Shown here in pieces: positions 42,723 to 53,031 of a stretch of DNA of 64,000 nt. The notes beneath the pieces were generated by a model. The model saw nothing but the letters and a program-made list of their open reading frames with translations. It was not told the DNA's origin and made no database searches. Within the stretch, counting starts at the first letter, position 1, and every line of letters begins with the position of its first letter. Source of the stretch: Streptomyces venezuelae (GTDB taxonomy: Bacteria; Actinomycetota; Actinomycetes; Streptomycetales; Streptomycetaceae); contig NZ_CP029189.1 of assembly GCF_008642275.1 (NCBI RefSeq), positions 2,851,001-2,915,000 on the forward strand, given 5' to 3'. The translations under genes were made by a program, and so were the position numbers.

Positions 42723-43172
42723 ATGGACACCACGATGCGCGGCACGACGACCGGCAACGACGGCGGCCGCCGGCGGCCGCCGGGCCGGGCCCGGACCCGG
42801 CCCGCGGGCCGGCGCGACCAGCGGCGCCCGGCCGGCCCCCCGCGCACCCTGCGGCTCGGCCCGCACCACTGGTTCGCCGAACGCCTCCTCGCGGTGGTCA
42901 GCGGCCTGCGCCCGGTCCACTCGCTCCTCGGCCACACCATCGGCCCGGCCTACCAGCAGCTGATCACCCTGGCCCCGACGGACCCCCTCCGCGACCGGCT
43001 GCGCCCGGTCGTCCGCCAGTGCGGCCGCTTCACCCCCGGCCCGGGCGTCATCGAGGCCTTCGCCCGCATCGCCACCGGCGACCGCCTCACCGCCATGGCC
43101 TTCCGCCTGGAACAGGGCCCGGACCTCCGCTGGCGCTGCGCGGCGGTGGAGATCCAGGGCCCCCGCCCGTGA
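42723..43172 (+). CDS. Rv3235-family protein
   Basis: A 149-residue protein. The first 45 residues are Arg/Pro-rich and disordered. The conserved domain follows (WFAERLLAVVSGLRPVHSLLGHT ... GRFTPGPGVIEAFARIATGDRLTAMAFRLE, cut here). The family is conserved beside secA in actinobacteria, and its function is unknown. I chose ATG 42723; further starts lie upstream in nonconserved sequence. It converges on secA across a terminator-rich interval. Confidence 0.85.
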   Translation: MDTTMRGTTTGNDGGRRRPPGRARTRPAGRRDQRRPAGPPRTLRLGPHHWFAERLLAVVSGLRPVHSLLGHTIGPAYQQLITLAPTDPLRDRLRPVVRQCGRFTPGPGVIEAFARIATGDRLTAMAFRLEQGPDLRWRCAAVEIQGPRP

Positions 43173-43239
43173 CCTGCCGCCGGCCCCGCACGTTCCCGCC
43201 CCGGCCCGGGACCACCCCCACTCCGCCGTGCGTCCCCTG

Positions 43240-43362
43240 CAGCCCCGCCGAGGCACCCTTCCAGCCCCGCCGAGGCACCCTTCCAGCCCCGCCGGCGTCT
43301 GAGGCGCCCCTTCAGCCCCGCCGGCGTTTGAGGCGCGGGGGTCCGGGGGCAGCGCCCCCGGC
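43240..43362 (+). repeat. Dispersed GCCCCGCCGGCG repeat, tandem copies
   Basis: Truncated units at 43240 and 43261 (AGCCCCGCCGAGGCACCCTT) are followed by fuller units near 43283 and 43313 (CAGCCCCGCCGGCGTTTGAG). The last continues into a GGGGGCAGCGCCCCC hairpin. All share the core of the copies near 7.6 and 35.7 kb. Confidence 0.85.
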
Positions 43363-43395
43363 AACGGCGCCGCACCCACGGCACCGGCACAACCA

Positions 43396-43425
43396 CCGGC
43401 ACCGGCACCGGCACCGGCACCGGCA
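43396..43425 (+). repeat. CCGGCA hexanucleotide microsatellite
   Basis: Five uninterrupted CCGGCA units, with one further unit at 43384-43389. It is intergenic and may vary by replication slippage. Confidence 0.9.
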
Positions 43426-43434
43426 CCACACAAC

Positions 43435-43476
43435 GCGGCCGGGGCCGGACACCCCACGGTGTCCGGCCCCGGCCGC
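43435..43476 (-). terminator. 19-bp perfect hairpin, secA terminator
   Basis: Arms 43435-43453 and 43458-43476 pair completely with a CCAC loop, 22 bases beyond the secA stop. Confidence 0.9.
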
Positions 43477-43497
43477 ATGCCTCAACCCGGCGGCGGG

Positions 43498-46296
<2,799 letters not shown>

Positions 46297-46536
46297 CGAG
46301 GTTTGTCTCCTTGCCGGTCGGGCCTGGGCACTGTACGTACACGGGCACGGCAGGTGGGCCCCACCGCAACGGCCATCGTAAGCGAGGACGTGGCCGCGTC
46401 GGGAGGTCCGCCGTTCCCGTGAGGGCACGGGTGCCCGGATTGAGAACGTACGGGGGACACCGAAGGTGCCGCACCGCCCTGAGGGATCACCGGAAATTGT
46501 TCGCCCCGGATACCGGCCCGGCAGCAGAATTCGTCC

Positions 46537-47118
46537 ATGGAGCCGAAGACACTCAGCACGGACCGACTGGTATTGCGGCCTTTCGTCCCCGCGGACGAGG
46601 CCGAGGTGTACGCCGCCGCGCAGGACCCCGACATCCAGCGCTGGACGCTGGTCCCGTCCCCCTACGTACGCGCGGACGCGCACACCTGGGTGACCGAGAC
46701 CGCGCCGAACGGCTGGCGCAACGGCACCGCCTTCCCCTTCGCCGTACGCCTCGGGGCCGACGGGCCGCTGGTCGCCTCCGTCGGCCTGCACATCAACAGC
46801 CCGGAGAGCCACGAGGTCGGCTACTGGGCGGTCCGGGAGCACCGCGGCCGGGGCTACACGGCCGAGGCCGTCCTGGCCGTCGCCCGCTGGGCCTTCACCG
46901 AGCTGGGCACCGGGCGCCTGGAATGGCGCGCCGAGGTGGGCAACGCGGGCTCCCGCGCCGTGGCCGAGAAGGCCGGCTTCCGGATCGAGGGGACGCTGCG
47001 GGCCGGCATCATCCAGCGCGGCACGTACCGCGACTGCTGGATCGGCGCCCTGCTCCCCGGTGACCTCGGCCTGCCCTCGCGGCAGCCGTACCTGCCCGCT
47101 GTCGGTGGCACGTCCTAG
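46537..47118 (+). CDS. GNAT-family N-acetyltransferase (RimJ/RimL-like)
   Basis: A 193-residue acetyltransferase. The fold begins [16 protein letters not shown]. The acetyl-CoA-binding motif A is [18 protein letters not shown] (Q/R-x-x-G-x-G/A type: HRGRGY), and motif B includes [17 protein letters not shown]. This is the RimJ/RimL-like subgroup that acetylates protein N-termini or small amines; the substrate is unknown. The next gene, a YcaQ-like glycosylase, starts nine bases after its stop, so the two are probably co-transcribed. Confidence 0.92.
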   Translation: MEPKTLSTDRLVLRPFVPADEAEVYAAAQDPDIQRWTLVPSPYVRADAHTWVTETAPNGWRNGTAFPFAVRLGADGPLVASVGLHINSPESHEVGYWAVREHRGRGYTAEAVLAVARWAFTELGTGRLEWRAEVGNAGSRAVAEKAGFRIEGTLRAGIIQRGTYRDCWIGALLPGDLGLPSRQPYLPAVGGTS

Positions 47119-47127
47119 TCTTCGGGG

Positions 47128-48300
47128 ATGACTTCGGGTACCGCCTCCCTCTCCCTGTCCGCCGACGAGGCCCGGCGCATCGCCCTGCGCGCACAGGGCT
47201 TCCTCGGGGCACCCGACCGGCGCGGCGGGGTCCGCGGGGTCCTGCGCCACCTGGGCGCCGTACAGCTGGACACCATCTCGGTCCTGGCCCGCTCGCACGA
47301 GCTGATCCCGTACGCGCGCCTGGGCGCGGTGGGCCGGGACACCGTGGAGCGGGCGTACTGGTCGGACCGGCACGCCTTCGAGTACTGGTCGCACGCGGCC
47401 TGCATCCTGCCGATCGAGGAATGGCCGCATTTCGCGTTCCGCCGCCGGGCCCGCCGGGACCGCGGTCACCGCTGGCACATCCTCCAGGACAAGGAGCGCT
47501 CGACGCGGTCGGTGCTGGACCGGCTCCGCGCCGACGGCCCGCTGACCTCCACCGAGCTCGGCGGTGCCAAGAACGGCGGCGAGTGGTTCGAGTGGTCCGA
47601 GACGAAGATCGCGGTGGAGTGGCTGCTGGACACCGGTGAGGTGGTGTGCAGCGAGCGCCGCGGCTGGAAGCGGGTCTACGACCTCCCCGAGCGGGCCGTT
47701 CCCGGCGCGCTGCTCCACGACGACCTCGACGACCGTGAGTGCCTGCGCCGACTGGTCGCCCTGGCGGGCCGGTCCCTGGGTGTCGGCACCCGCGCCGACA
47801 TCGCGGACTACCACCGCCTCAAGGGCGAGGAGTTCGATGCGGTGGTGGCCGACTCCGGGCTGGTGCCGGTCGAGGTGGAGGGCTGGTCCAAGCCGGCCTG
47901 GGCGGACCCGGCGGCCCTCGCGCAGGCGCCCGCGGGCCGCCACCGCACCACGCTGCTCTCGCCCTTCGACTCCCTGGTCTGGGACCGGCCGCGGACGGAG
48001 CGGATCTTCGGATTCACCCATCGTCTGGAGGCGTACGTGCCCAAGCCGAAGCGCATACACGGGTACTTCGCGATGCCGCTGCTGGCGGGCGGCCGGCTGC
48101 AGGGCCGCGTCGACCCGGCGCGCGAGGGCCGCACCCTGGTCGCCCGGCAGCTGTCGCTGACCTCCCCGAAGGCCGCGGGCCCGATGGCGAAGGCCCTGCG
48201 GGAGGCCGCGGAGTGGGTCGGCTGCGAGGACGTACGCGTCGAGCGCGCGAGTTCGCCCGCGGAAGCGGCGGCCGTCACCGCGGAACTGGCCGCGCTGTAA
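47128..48300 (+). CDS. YcaQ/AlkX-type winged-helix DNA glycosylase
   Basis: A 390-residue protein of the HTH_42 (AlkZ/YcaQ) family that unhooks or excises alkylated bases, including interstrand crosslinks. The catalytic Gln-x-Asp motif is visible as [16 protein letters not shown] (about residues 46-61), which assigns it to the YcaQ/AlkX branch; AlkZ proteins in producer clusters have Gln-x-Gln. Tandem winged-helix segments and the C-terminal beta-barrel ([37 protein letters not shown]) are intact. Normal length. It is not beside a genotoxin cluster, so a housekeeping repair role is likely. Confidence 0.88.
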   Translation: MTSGTASLSLSADEARRIALRAQGFLGAPDRRGGVRGVLRHLGAVQLDTISVLARSHELIPYARLGAVGRDTVERAYWSDRHAFEYWSHAACILPIEEWPHFAFRRRARRDRGHRWHILQDKERSTRSVLDRLRADGPLTSTELGGAKNGGEWFEWSETKIAVEWLLDTGEVVCSERRGWKRVYDLPERAVPGALLHDDLDDRECLRRLVALAGRSLGVGTRADIADYHRLKGEEFDAVVADSGLVPVEVEGWSKPAWADPAALAQAPAGRHRTTLLSPFDSLVWDRPRTERIFGFTHRLEAYVPKPKRIHGYFAMPLLAGGRLQGRVDPAREGRTLVARQLSLTSPKAAGPMAKALREAAEWVGCEDVRVERASSPAEAAAVTAELAAL

Positions 48301-48327
48301 GGCCCGGACGGCCCGGACGGCCCGGAA
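48301..48327. repeat. Triplicated 9-bp GGCCCGGAC repeat
   Basis: Three consecutive GGCCCGGA(C/A) units follow directly after the glycosylase stop in the short convergent interval with the response-regulator gene. Confidence 0.6.
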
Positions 48328-48370
48328 CCGGTACCGGAACTGAAAACCAGAACCGGAAAGGTGCGTGCGC

Positions 48371-49114
48371 CTAGCGGATTTCGAGGATCTTTTCCCGCAT
48401 CGCGTAGACCACGGCCTCCATCCTGGAGTGCAGCTGCAGCTTCTCCAGGATGTTGCGGACGTGGTTCTTCACGGTGTTCTCGGAAATGAACAACTCCTTC
48501 GCGATATCGCGGTTGTTCATACCGGTGGCCACCAGTTTCAGGACCTCCAGCTCCCGGTCCGTCAGCCGCGGCGCGGGCACGAGCCGCCGCTCGTCGGTCC
48601 GCTGGATCATCGACTTGAACTCGGTGAGCAGCTTCGACGCCATCGACGGGCTGATCTGCGACTGGCCGTCCGCCACCGCCCGGATCGCCGTGGCCACCTC
48701 GTCCGTGGAGATCTCCTTCAGGAGGTACCCGGTCGCGCCCGCCTTGATCGCGTCGTAGAGGTCGGCCTCCTCGTCACTGATCGTCAGCATGATGATCTTC
48801 GCGGAGGGGGCCACCTCCTTGATCGAGGTGCACGCCTCGATCCCGCCGCGCCGGGGCATCCGCACGTCCATCAGCACGATGTCCGGAAGCAGGTCGGCCG
48901 CCTTGTCCACGGCCTCCGCCCCGTCCCCGGCCTCACCGACGACCTGGATGTCCTCCTCCTGCGCGAGGACGATCTCCAGTCCCCGCCGGAAGAGCGCGTG
49001 GTCGTCGACCACGAGCACCCTGATGGGCTCCCGGGCGGTCTCCTGCGAAGGGTCCGTCCCGCGGCAGCCCGCGGCGCCGCCGTCCCCGTGCACCGGCCCG
49101 AAGCTGTCCGCCAT
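48371..49114 (-). CDS. orrA: NarL/FixJ-type orphan response regulator
   Basis: A 247-residue regulator. A 29-residue unusual N-terminal extension precedes a receiver domain (about 31-147; acidic pair in [13 protein letters not shown], phosphoacceptor Asp in [11 protein letters not shown], then [20 protein letters not shown] and the switch Lys in LLKE). The C-terminal LuxR-type helix-turn-helix is complete ([33 protein letters not shown]). No histidine kinase gene is adjacent, hence orphan. The position between secA-side genes and hpf matches S. coelicolor SCO3008, which I recall as orrA, an AbrC3-like regulator of development and antibiotics. Start choice among ATG/GTG codons in the N-terminal extension is uncertain. 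Confidence 0.88.
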   Translation of the reverse strand: MADSFGPVHGDGGAAGCRGTDPSQETAREPIRVLVVDDHALFRRGLEIVLAQEEDIQVVGEAGDGAEAVDKAADLLPDIVLMDVRMPRRGGIEACTSIKEVAPSAKIIMLTISDEEADLYDAIKAGATGYLLKEISTDEVATAIRAVADGQSQISPSMASKLLTEFKSMIQRTDERRLVPAPRLTDRELEVLKLVATGMNNRDIAKELFISENTVKNHVRNILEKLQLHSRMEAVVYAMREKILEIR

Positions 49115-49330
49115 CGTTCCTCCCCCTGCATGTGCTCAGCCGCTGGTCCAACCGGACACACACCGCGGCCGGTTGACTGCACGCCATGATTCCATGCCCG
49201 CACCACGCCCCGGGGGCCAAAAGCGCGCCACCTGGCGCATATCCGTCGCACGCCCGTCATGCAGGTGCCCCCGCACAGGCGCCGGAGCGCCTGCCCGGGG
49301 GCGGTGAACAGATGTGCTGGGGCCTCGGCC

Positions 49331-50026
49331 TCAGCCGCCGAGCGCGCCACCGGCGCCGCCCCGCGGCTCCTCCGAGCTGGAGGCACCGTCGGGGTTCACG
49401 TGGATGACGCCGTAGTCATAGGCATGACGGCGGTAGACGACACTGGGCATTTTCGTCTCGGAGTCGACGAACAGATAGAAGTCGTGGCCGACCAGTTCCA
49501 TCTCGTACAGAGCCTGGTCGAGCGACATGGGTGCGGCCGAGTGGGTCTTCTCGCGGACGATGAGCGGGCCTTCGCCCTGCACCTCGATGGATCCGATCCG
49601 GGTGATCGGCACCCCGTCCGTCTTCTCCTCCGACACCGGCTGGCCACTGCCGTTCAGCGAGGCGACGCCCGGTACCACGTCGGCGACCTCCGCCGCCGAG
49701 AGCCGGCCGTTGCCACGGCGGGTGTAACGCTTGTCGTGCTGCTTGCGCAGCCGGGCCTCCAGCTTGTCCTGAGCAAGGTCCAGCGCCGCGTACGCGTCGG
49801 CGGCGGCGGCCTCGGCACGGATCACCGGGCCCCGCGAACGCAGGGTGATCTCCACGCGGTCGGAACGGTCGGCCTGACGCGGGTTGTGCTCCTTGGACAC
49901 CTCGACGTCCAAGCTGATCACCTTGGCGTCGAGCTTCTGGATCCGCTCCGGATTCAGCTTCTCGGCCACGTGCTTGCGGAACCGCTCGGGCACCTCGGTC
50001 TTGCGGCCCTTGACGACGATGTCCAC
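49331..50026 (-). CDS. hpf: Long-form ribosome hibernation promoting factor
   Basis: A 231-residue protein that dimerises 70S ribosomes into inactive 100S particles. The N-terminal HPF/YfiA domain (residues 1-110, VDIVVKGRKTEVPERFRKHV) binds near the decoding site. After a linker (about 111-165) the C-terminal dimerisation domain follows (PMSLDQALYEMELVGHDFYLF, DYGVIHVNP). I chose the GTG at 50026: GGAG lies six bases upstream and the family alignment begins there, though the frame continues upstream. Its leader contains a hairpin. Expression in stationary phase or dormancy is expected. Confidence 0.93.
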   Translation of the reverse strand: MDIVVKGRKTEVPERFRKHVAEKLNPERIQKLDAKVISLDVEVSKEHNPRQADRSDRVEITLRSRGPVIRAEAAAADAYAALDLAQDKLEARLRKQHDKRYTRRGNGRLSAAEVADVVPGVASLNGSGQPVSEEKTDGVPITRIGSIEVQGEGPLIVREKTHSAAPMSLDQALYEMELVGHDFYLFVDSETKMPSVVYRRHAYDYGVIHVNPDGASSSEEPRGGAGGALGG

Positions 50027-50352
50027 GCAGAACTCCGTTCCCGGATAGCTCCGCCCGACGGGGCGAAGCGTCTCCCTTTCGCACCAGGCTCCGGTGAAGG
50101 CCGGAGCCTCGGACTTGGTGACTTTCACCGCCTCCTCCCCCATCGGCAAGATCAAAACCCCACCGACTTCGGAGTCGGGAGCCAGCCTCCTGAGTTCCTT
50201 ACAACCGAACATATCCCTCTCGGGCGGTTGTCGGCACCCGCTACCGGAATGTACTTCCATCCAGGTGGCTGTTCCCTCTTACTACCTGCAACGATGGGCC
50301 TTCCCCGCCAGTTCCAAATCTATTCACAAGATTTTTGTTCTGTCCGAGTTGC
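50027..50352. other. Leader and promoter region of hpf
   Basis: 326 bp between the comF stop and the hpf start. It contains a markedly AT-rich segment (about 50280-50345), likely the promoter, and a 9-bp-stem hairpin at 50086-50109. A continuous frame runs through part of it in phase with hpf but lacks conservation. Confidence 0.55.
50086..50109 (-). other. Hairpin in the hpf leader
   Basis: AGGCTCCGG (50086-50094) pairs exactly with CCGGAGCCT (50101-50109) around a six-base loop, about 60 bp upstream of the hpf start. Confidence 0.5.
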
Positions 50353-51090
50353 TCAAACGCCCGGCGCCCGTTCGATCCGCCTGAACGAGTCCGCCGGCGC
50401 GGCCACCACCGCCGCCCGCACCACCGCCCCCGGGCCCCCCACCAGGCCCGCGGCACGCACCGCGCGGGCCGCCTCCGCCAGCGTCGCCCCTGTGGTGATC
50501 ACATCGTCCACGAGCACGATCCGGGCCGCGCCCGCCAGGAGCCGCCGCCCGCCCCGGCGCACCGCGAGCGCCCCCGCGAGGTTCTCCCGGCGCTGCCGGG
50601 CCCCCAGACCCGCCTGGTCCGCCACCGCCCGCCGCAACCCCAGTACGGGTGCCACGCGCGCGGGCACACCGGCCCGCCGCAGCCGTCCCGCGGCCGAGAA
50701 CGCGATCCTGCGCGCCGGATCGTGCCCCCGCGCCCGGACCTGCCCGCGCGCCGACGGGACCGGGACCAGAGCCACCTCCCCCGCCCCGCCCGCGGCCCGG
50801 CAGCCGCCCGCCAGGACGGCCGCCGCGAGCGCGCCGCCGAGCACCCCGGCCAGCGGCAGCGCCCCGCGCTCCTTGTGGGCCAGCAGGAGGCTCCGTACGG
50901 CTCCCTCGTAGACGGCGGCGGCCCGCACCACCGGCAGCCCCGCAGGGCTGGGAGACAGCCGCACCGGCCCCTCCCCGGCCCCGCTCAGCACCTCCCGGCA
51001 CCCGGCGCACACCAGCACCCGCAGCGCCCCGCAGCCGGCGCAGTCGACCGGCAGGACCAGCCCGGCGAGCTCCTGCCACCACCCCCGCAT
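50353..51090 (-). CDS. ComF-family phosphoribosyltransferase-like protein
   Basis: A 245-residue protein. An N-terminal zinc-finger segment (CAGCGALRVLVCAGC) precedes a type I phosphoribosyltransferase fold with the PRPP loop RIVLVDDVITTGATLAEA near residues 189-206. In Gram-positives ComF relatives take part in DNA uptake or replication-related transactions; whether it has that role in Streptomyces is unknown. It is 63 bp downstream of lpqB on the same strand and may be the last gene of the mtrA-mtrB-lpqB unit. Confidence 0.88.
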   Translation of the reverse strand: MRGWWQELAGLVLPVDCAGCGALRVLVCAGCREVLSGAGEGPVRLSPSPAGLPVVRAAAVYEGAVRSLLLAHKERGALPLAGVLGGALAAAVLAGGCRAAGGAGEVALVPVPSARGQVRARGHDPARRIAFSAAGRLRRAGVPARVAPVLGLRRAVADQAGLGARQRRENLAGALAVRRGGRRLLAGAARIVLVDDVITTGATLAEAARAVRAAGLVGGPGAVVRAAVVAAPADSFRRIERAPGV

Positions 51091-51153
51091 GGCTCCACCC
51101 TGACGGGCGGGCGCCCAGGGCGCGACCCCTGTGGACGACCGTGCGCGAGCGGG

Positions 51154-53031
51154 TCAGCCCGGGTACACCGGCGACCGGCCGCCCGCCGCCACCGTGCGCC
51201 ACTGCGCACCCGGCGGCAGCCACACGATCCCGTCCTCCGAGTACGCGACCACCGGCTTCGGCTTCGCCTCGTCCTCCGTGGCCGCGACCGCGACCTCCGA
51301 CAGCCCGGTGGCCCCCGGCAGGCTCGCCGCGACCATCGAACCGTCGGCCAGCATGTAGCGGGCCTGCTGCACGCCGCCGTTCTCCCGGCCCACCACGAGC
51401 AGCCGCCCGCGCGGCGCCCAGCTCATCGCCGTCACGTCGACCATCTGCGGAGCCGCCGGACGCAGCTCGCGCACGGACACCGCCGAGGAGTCCGTCTTGC
51501 CGTCGGGCCGCTCGATCCGCCCGACGTAGAGCACCTTGCCGCCCTCGGGCGGCTCCACCAGCAGCGCGATCCGCGCCCCGTCGGCGGACGCCTTCAGCGA
51601 GGCGATCCGGCGCCCGTCCAGCCCCGCCACCTGCACCTTCTCGGGCGTTCCGGCACCACCGGGCACCCGCCACAGCCCCGGGGACTGCGGATCCCGGTCC
51701 GCGACCCACAGGTCACCCGAGGCGTCCCAGCTCGGCGCGGTCAGCAGCGCCGCCTTGCCGCCCTTGCCGATCGGCAACGGCTGCGGCATCGCCCCGCCCC
51801 CGACCAGCGCCACGACGTACAGCGCGTGCTCGTCCTCGGAGACCACGGCCGCGTGCCGCTCGTCGTGCGAGACCGCCGCCGACCTGACCTTGAACCCGGG
51901 CGGCGTGGTCAGCGGCCCCGGCACCGGCTCGGGCTTGGCCTGCTGGTCCTCGCTGCTCGTGTCCAGCTTCATCCGGACCAGCCGCTTCTCGTTGTCGACG
52001 AAGTACTGGTACTCGGGGATCTTGGGCCGGCCCGCGATCGCGGCCGCGCTCACCTCGCTCACCGAACACAGCGAGGTCGACTTGCCGCCCGCCCGCACCA
52101 GTTCAACCTGGTCGAGCCGGGAGCCCGTCAGATCCTTGACCGTGTACAGGAGTTGGGTCGCCATCTTCTTGCACTGCGGCTGCGCGACGTTCTCCGCCTT
52201 CTCGTTGAGCGGCACGCGCAGCGTGTTCTGCCCGTCGTACGAAAGGGACTTGGTGCCCGGGCTCAGTTCCGTACCCGTGGGGAAGCTGGACTCCACGACC
52301 GGCGCCAGCCACCGGGACGGCCCCGCCAGCAGCGACTGTACGGTCTGCGTGGTCGGGTCCATCCGCGAGTCCGGGTCGGTGCGCTGACGCACGTAGACCG
52401 GGTCGGCGACGAGCGTGCCGCCCGCGAAGTAGTACTTGTTGACCGGCATGTAGATGCGCTGGAAGTCCGACTCGCTGAGGACGAGCCCGCTCGGCGGGGT
52501 CGAGATCCGCCACTGCTTGTCCTCGTTCTGGACGAGCTGCAGGAACTCCTCGTACTCGCTGGCCCCGGTCTGCGGCTGGTACGCACTGTGCTCGTCGACC
52601 GTCGCGAGCTTCTTGCCGGTCACCTTCCAGCGCGGCCCGTCCGGATCCTTCTCGCCCCGGTTCGGAACCCGGTTGAGTCCCGAGGAGAGCACGGTGACGG
52701 CGGAGCCGGGCTTCCAGTTCTCCGCCGCGGCCTTGGTGAGGTACTTGCGGGCGGTCTCCAGCTGCGGGTCGTCGCTGGTCATCGCCTCCAGGAAGCCGTC
52801 GACGATCTCCGCCGGGCTGGCCTTGTCCGCGGGCGGTACCCCGAACACCCGGACCTGCGAGTCCACGCCCTGCGAGGCCTGCACCGGGCGGATGTCGCCC
52901 CGGTCCGGCATCGACGCGCAGCCCGCGAGCAGCAGCCCGGCCGCCCCGAAGGCGTACGCCCGTACGGTACGCAGCCGTCGCCGCCGCACCCGCGCACGCC
53001 CCGCCCACGCGTCCAAGGGCTCAGCGTCCAT
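51154..53031 (-). CDS. lpqB: Lipoprotein LpqB, partner of the MtrB sensor kinase
   Basis: A 625-residue lipoprotein. The signal sequence has an extended basic N-region and the lipobox LLLAGC near residues 33-38. The mature protein has the GerMN-type domain (about 190-330) and the LpqB beta-propeller (about 350-610; DERHAAVVSEDEHALYVV, SWDASGDLWVADRDP). In actinobacteria LpqB contacts MtrB outside the membrane and tunes the MtrAB pathway. Its start overlaps the mtrB stop by 11 bp, typical of the conserved mtrA-mtrB-lpqB operon. Confidence 0.95.
   Translation of the reverse strand: MDAEPLDAWAGRARVRRRRLRTVRAYAFGAAGLLLAGCASMPDRGDIRPVQASQGVDSQVRVFGVPPADKASPAEIVDGFLEAMTSDDPQLETARKYLTKAAAENWKPGSAVTVLSSGLNRVPNRGEKDPDGPRWKVTGKKLATVDEHSAYQPQTGASEYEEFLQLVQNEDKQWRISTPPSGLVLSESDFQRIYMPVNKYYFAGGTLVADPVYVRQRTDPDSRMDPTTQTVQSLLAGPSRWLAPVVESSFPTGTELSPGTKSLSYDGQNTLRVPLNEKAENVAQPQCKKMATQLLYTVKDLTGSRLDQVELVRAGGKSTSLCSVSEVSAAAIAGRPKIPEYQYFVDNEKRLVRMKLDTSSEDQQAKPEPVPGPLTTPPGFKVRSAAVSHDERHAAVVSEDEHALYVVALVGGGAMPQPLPIGKGGKAALLTAPSWDASGDLWVADRDPQSPGLWRVPGGAGTPEKVQVAGLDGRRIASLKASADGARIALLVEPPEGGKVLYVGRIERPDGKTDSSAVSVRELRPAAPQMVDVTAMSWAPRGRLLVVGRENGGVQQARYMLADGSMVAASLPGATGLSEVAVAATEDEAKPKPVVAYSEDGIVWLPPGAQWRTVAAGGRSPVYPG

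Larger units (their letters stand above)
43173..43497. other. Repeat-rich interval between the Rv3235-family gene and secA
   Basis: This 325-bp convergent interval holds four partial or full copies of the dispersed GCCCCGCCGGCG repeat, a hexanucleotide array and the secA terminator. No gene is supportable. Confidence 0.75.

Noticed and set aside
43240..43430. CRISPR or integron-like repeat array
   Set aside because: Repeat spacing is irregular, there are no unique spacers, and the same element occurs elsewhere as an intergenic repeat.
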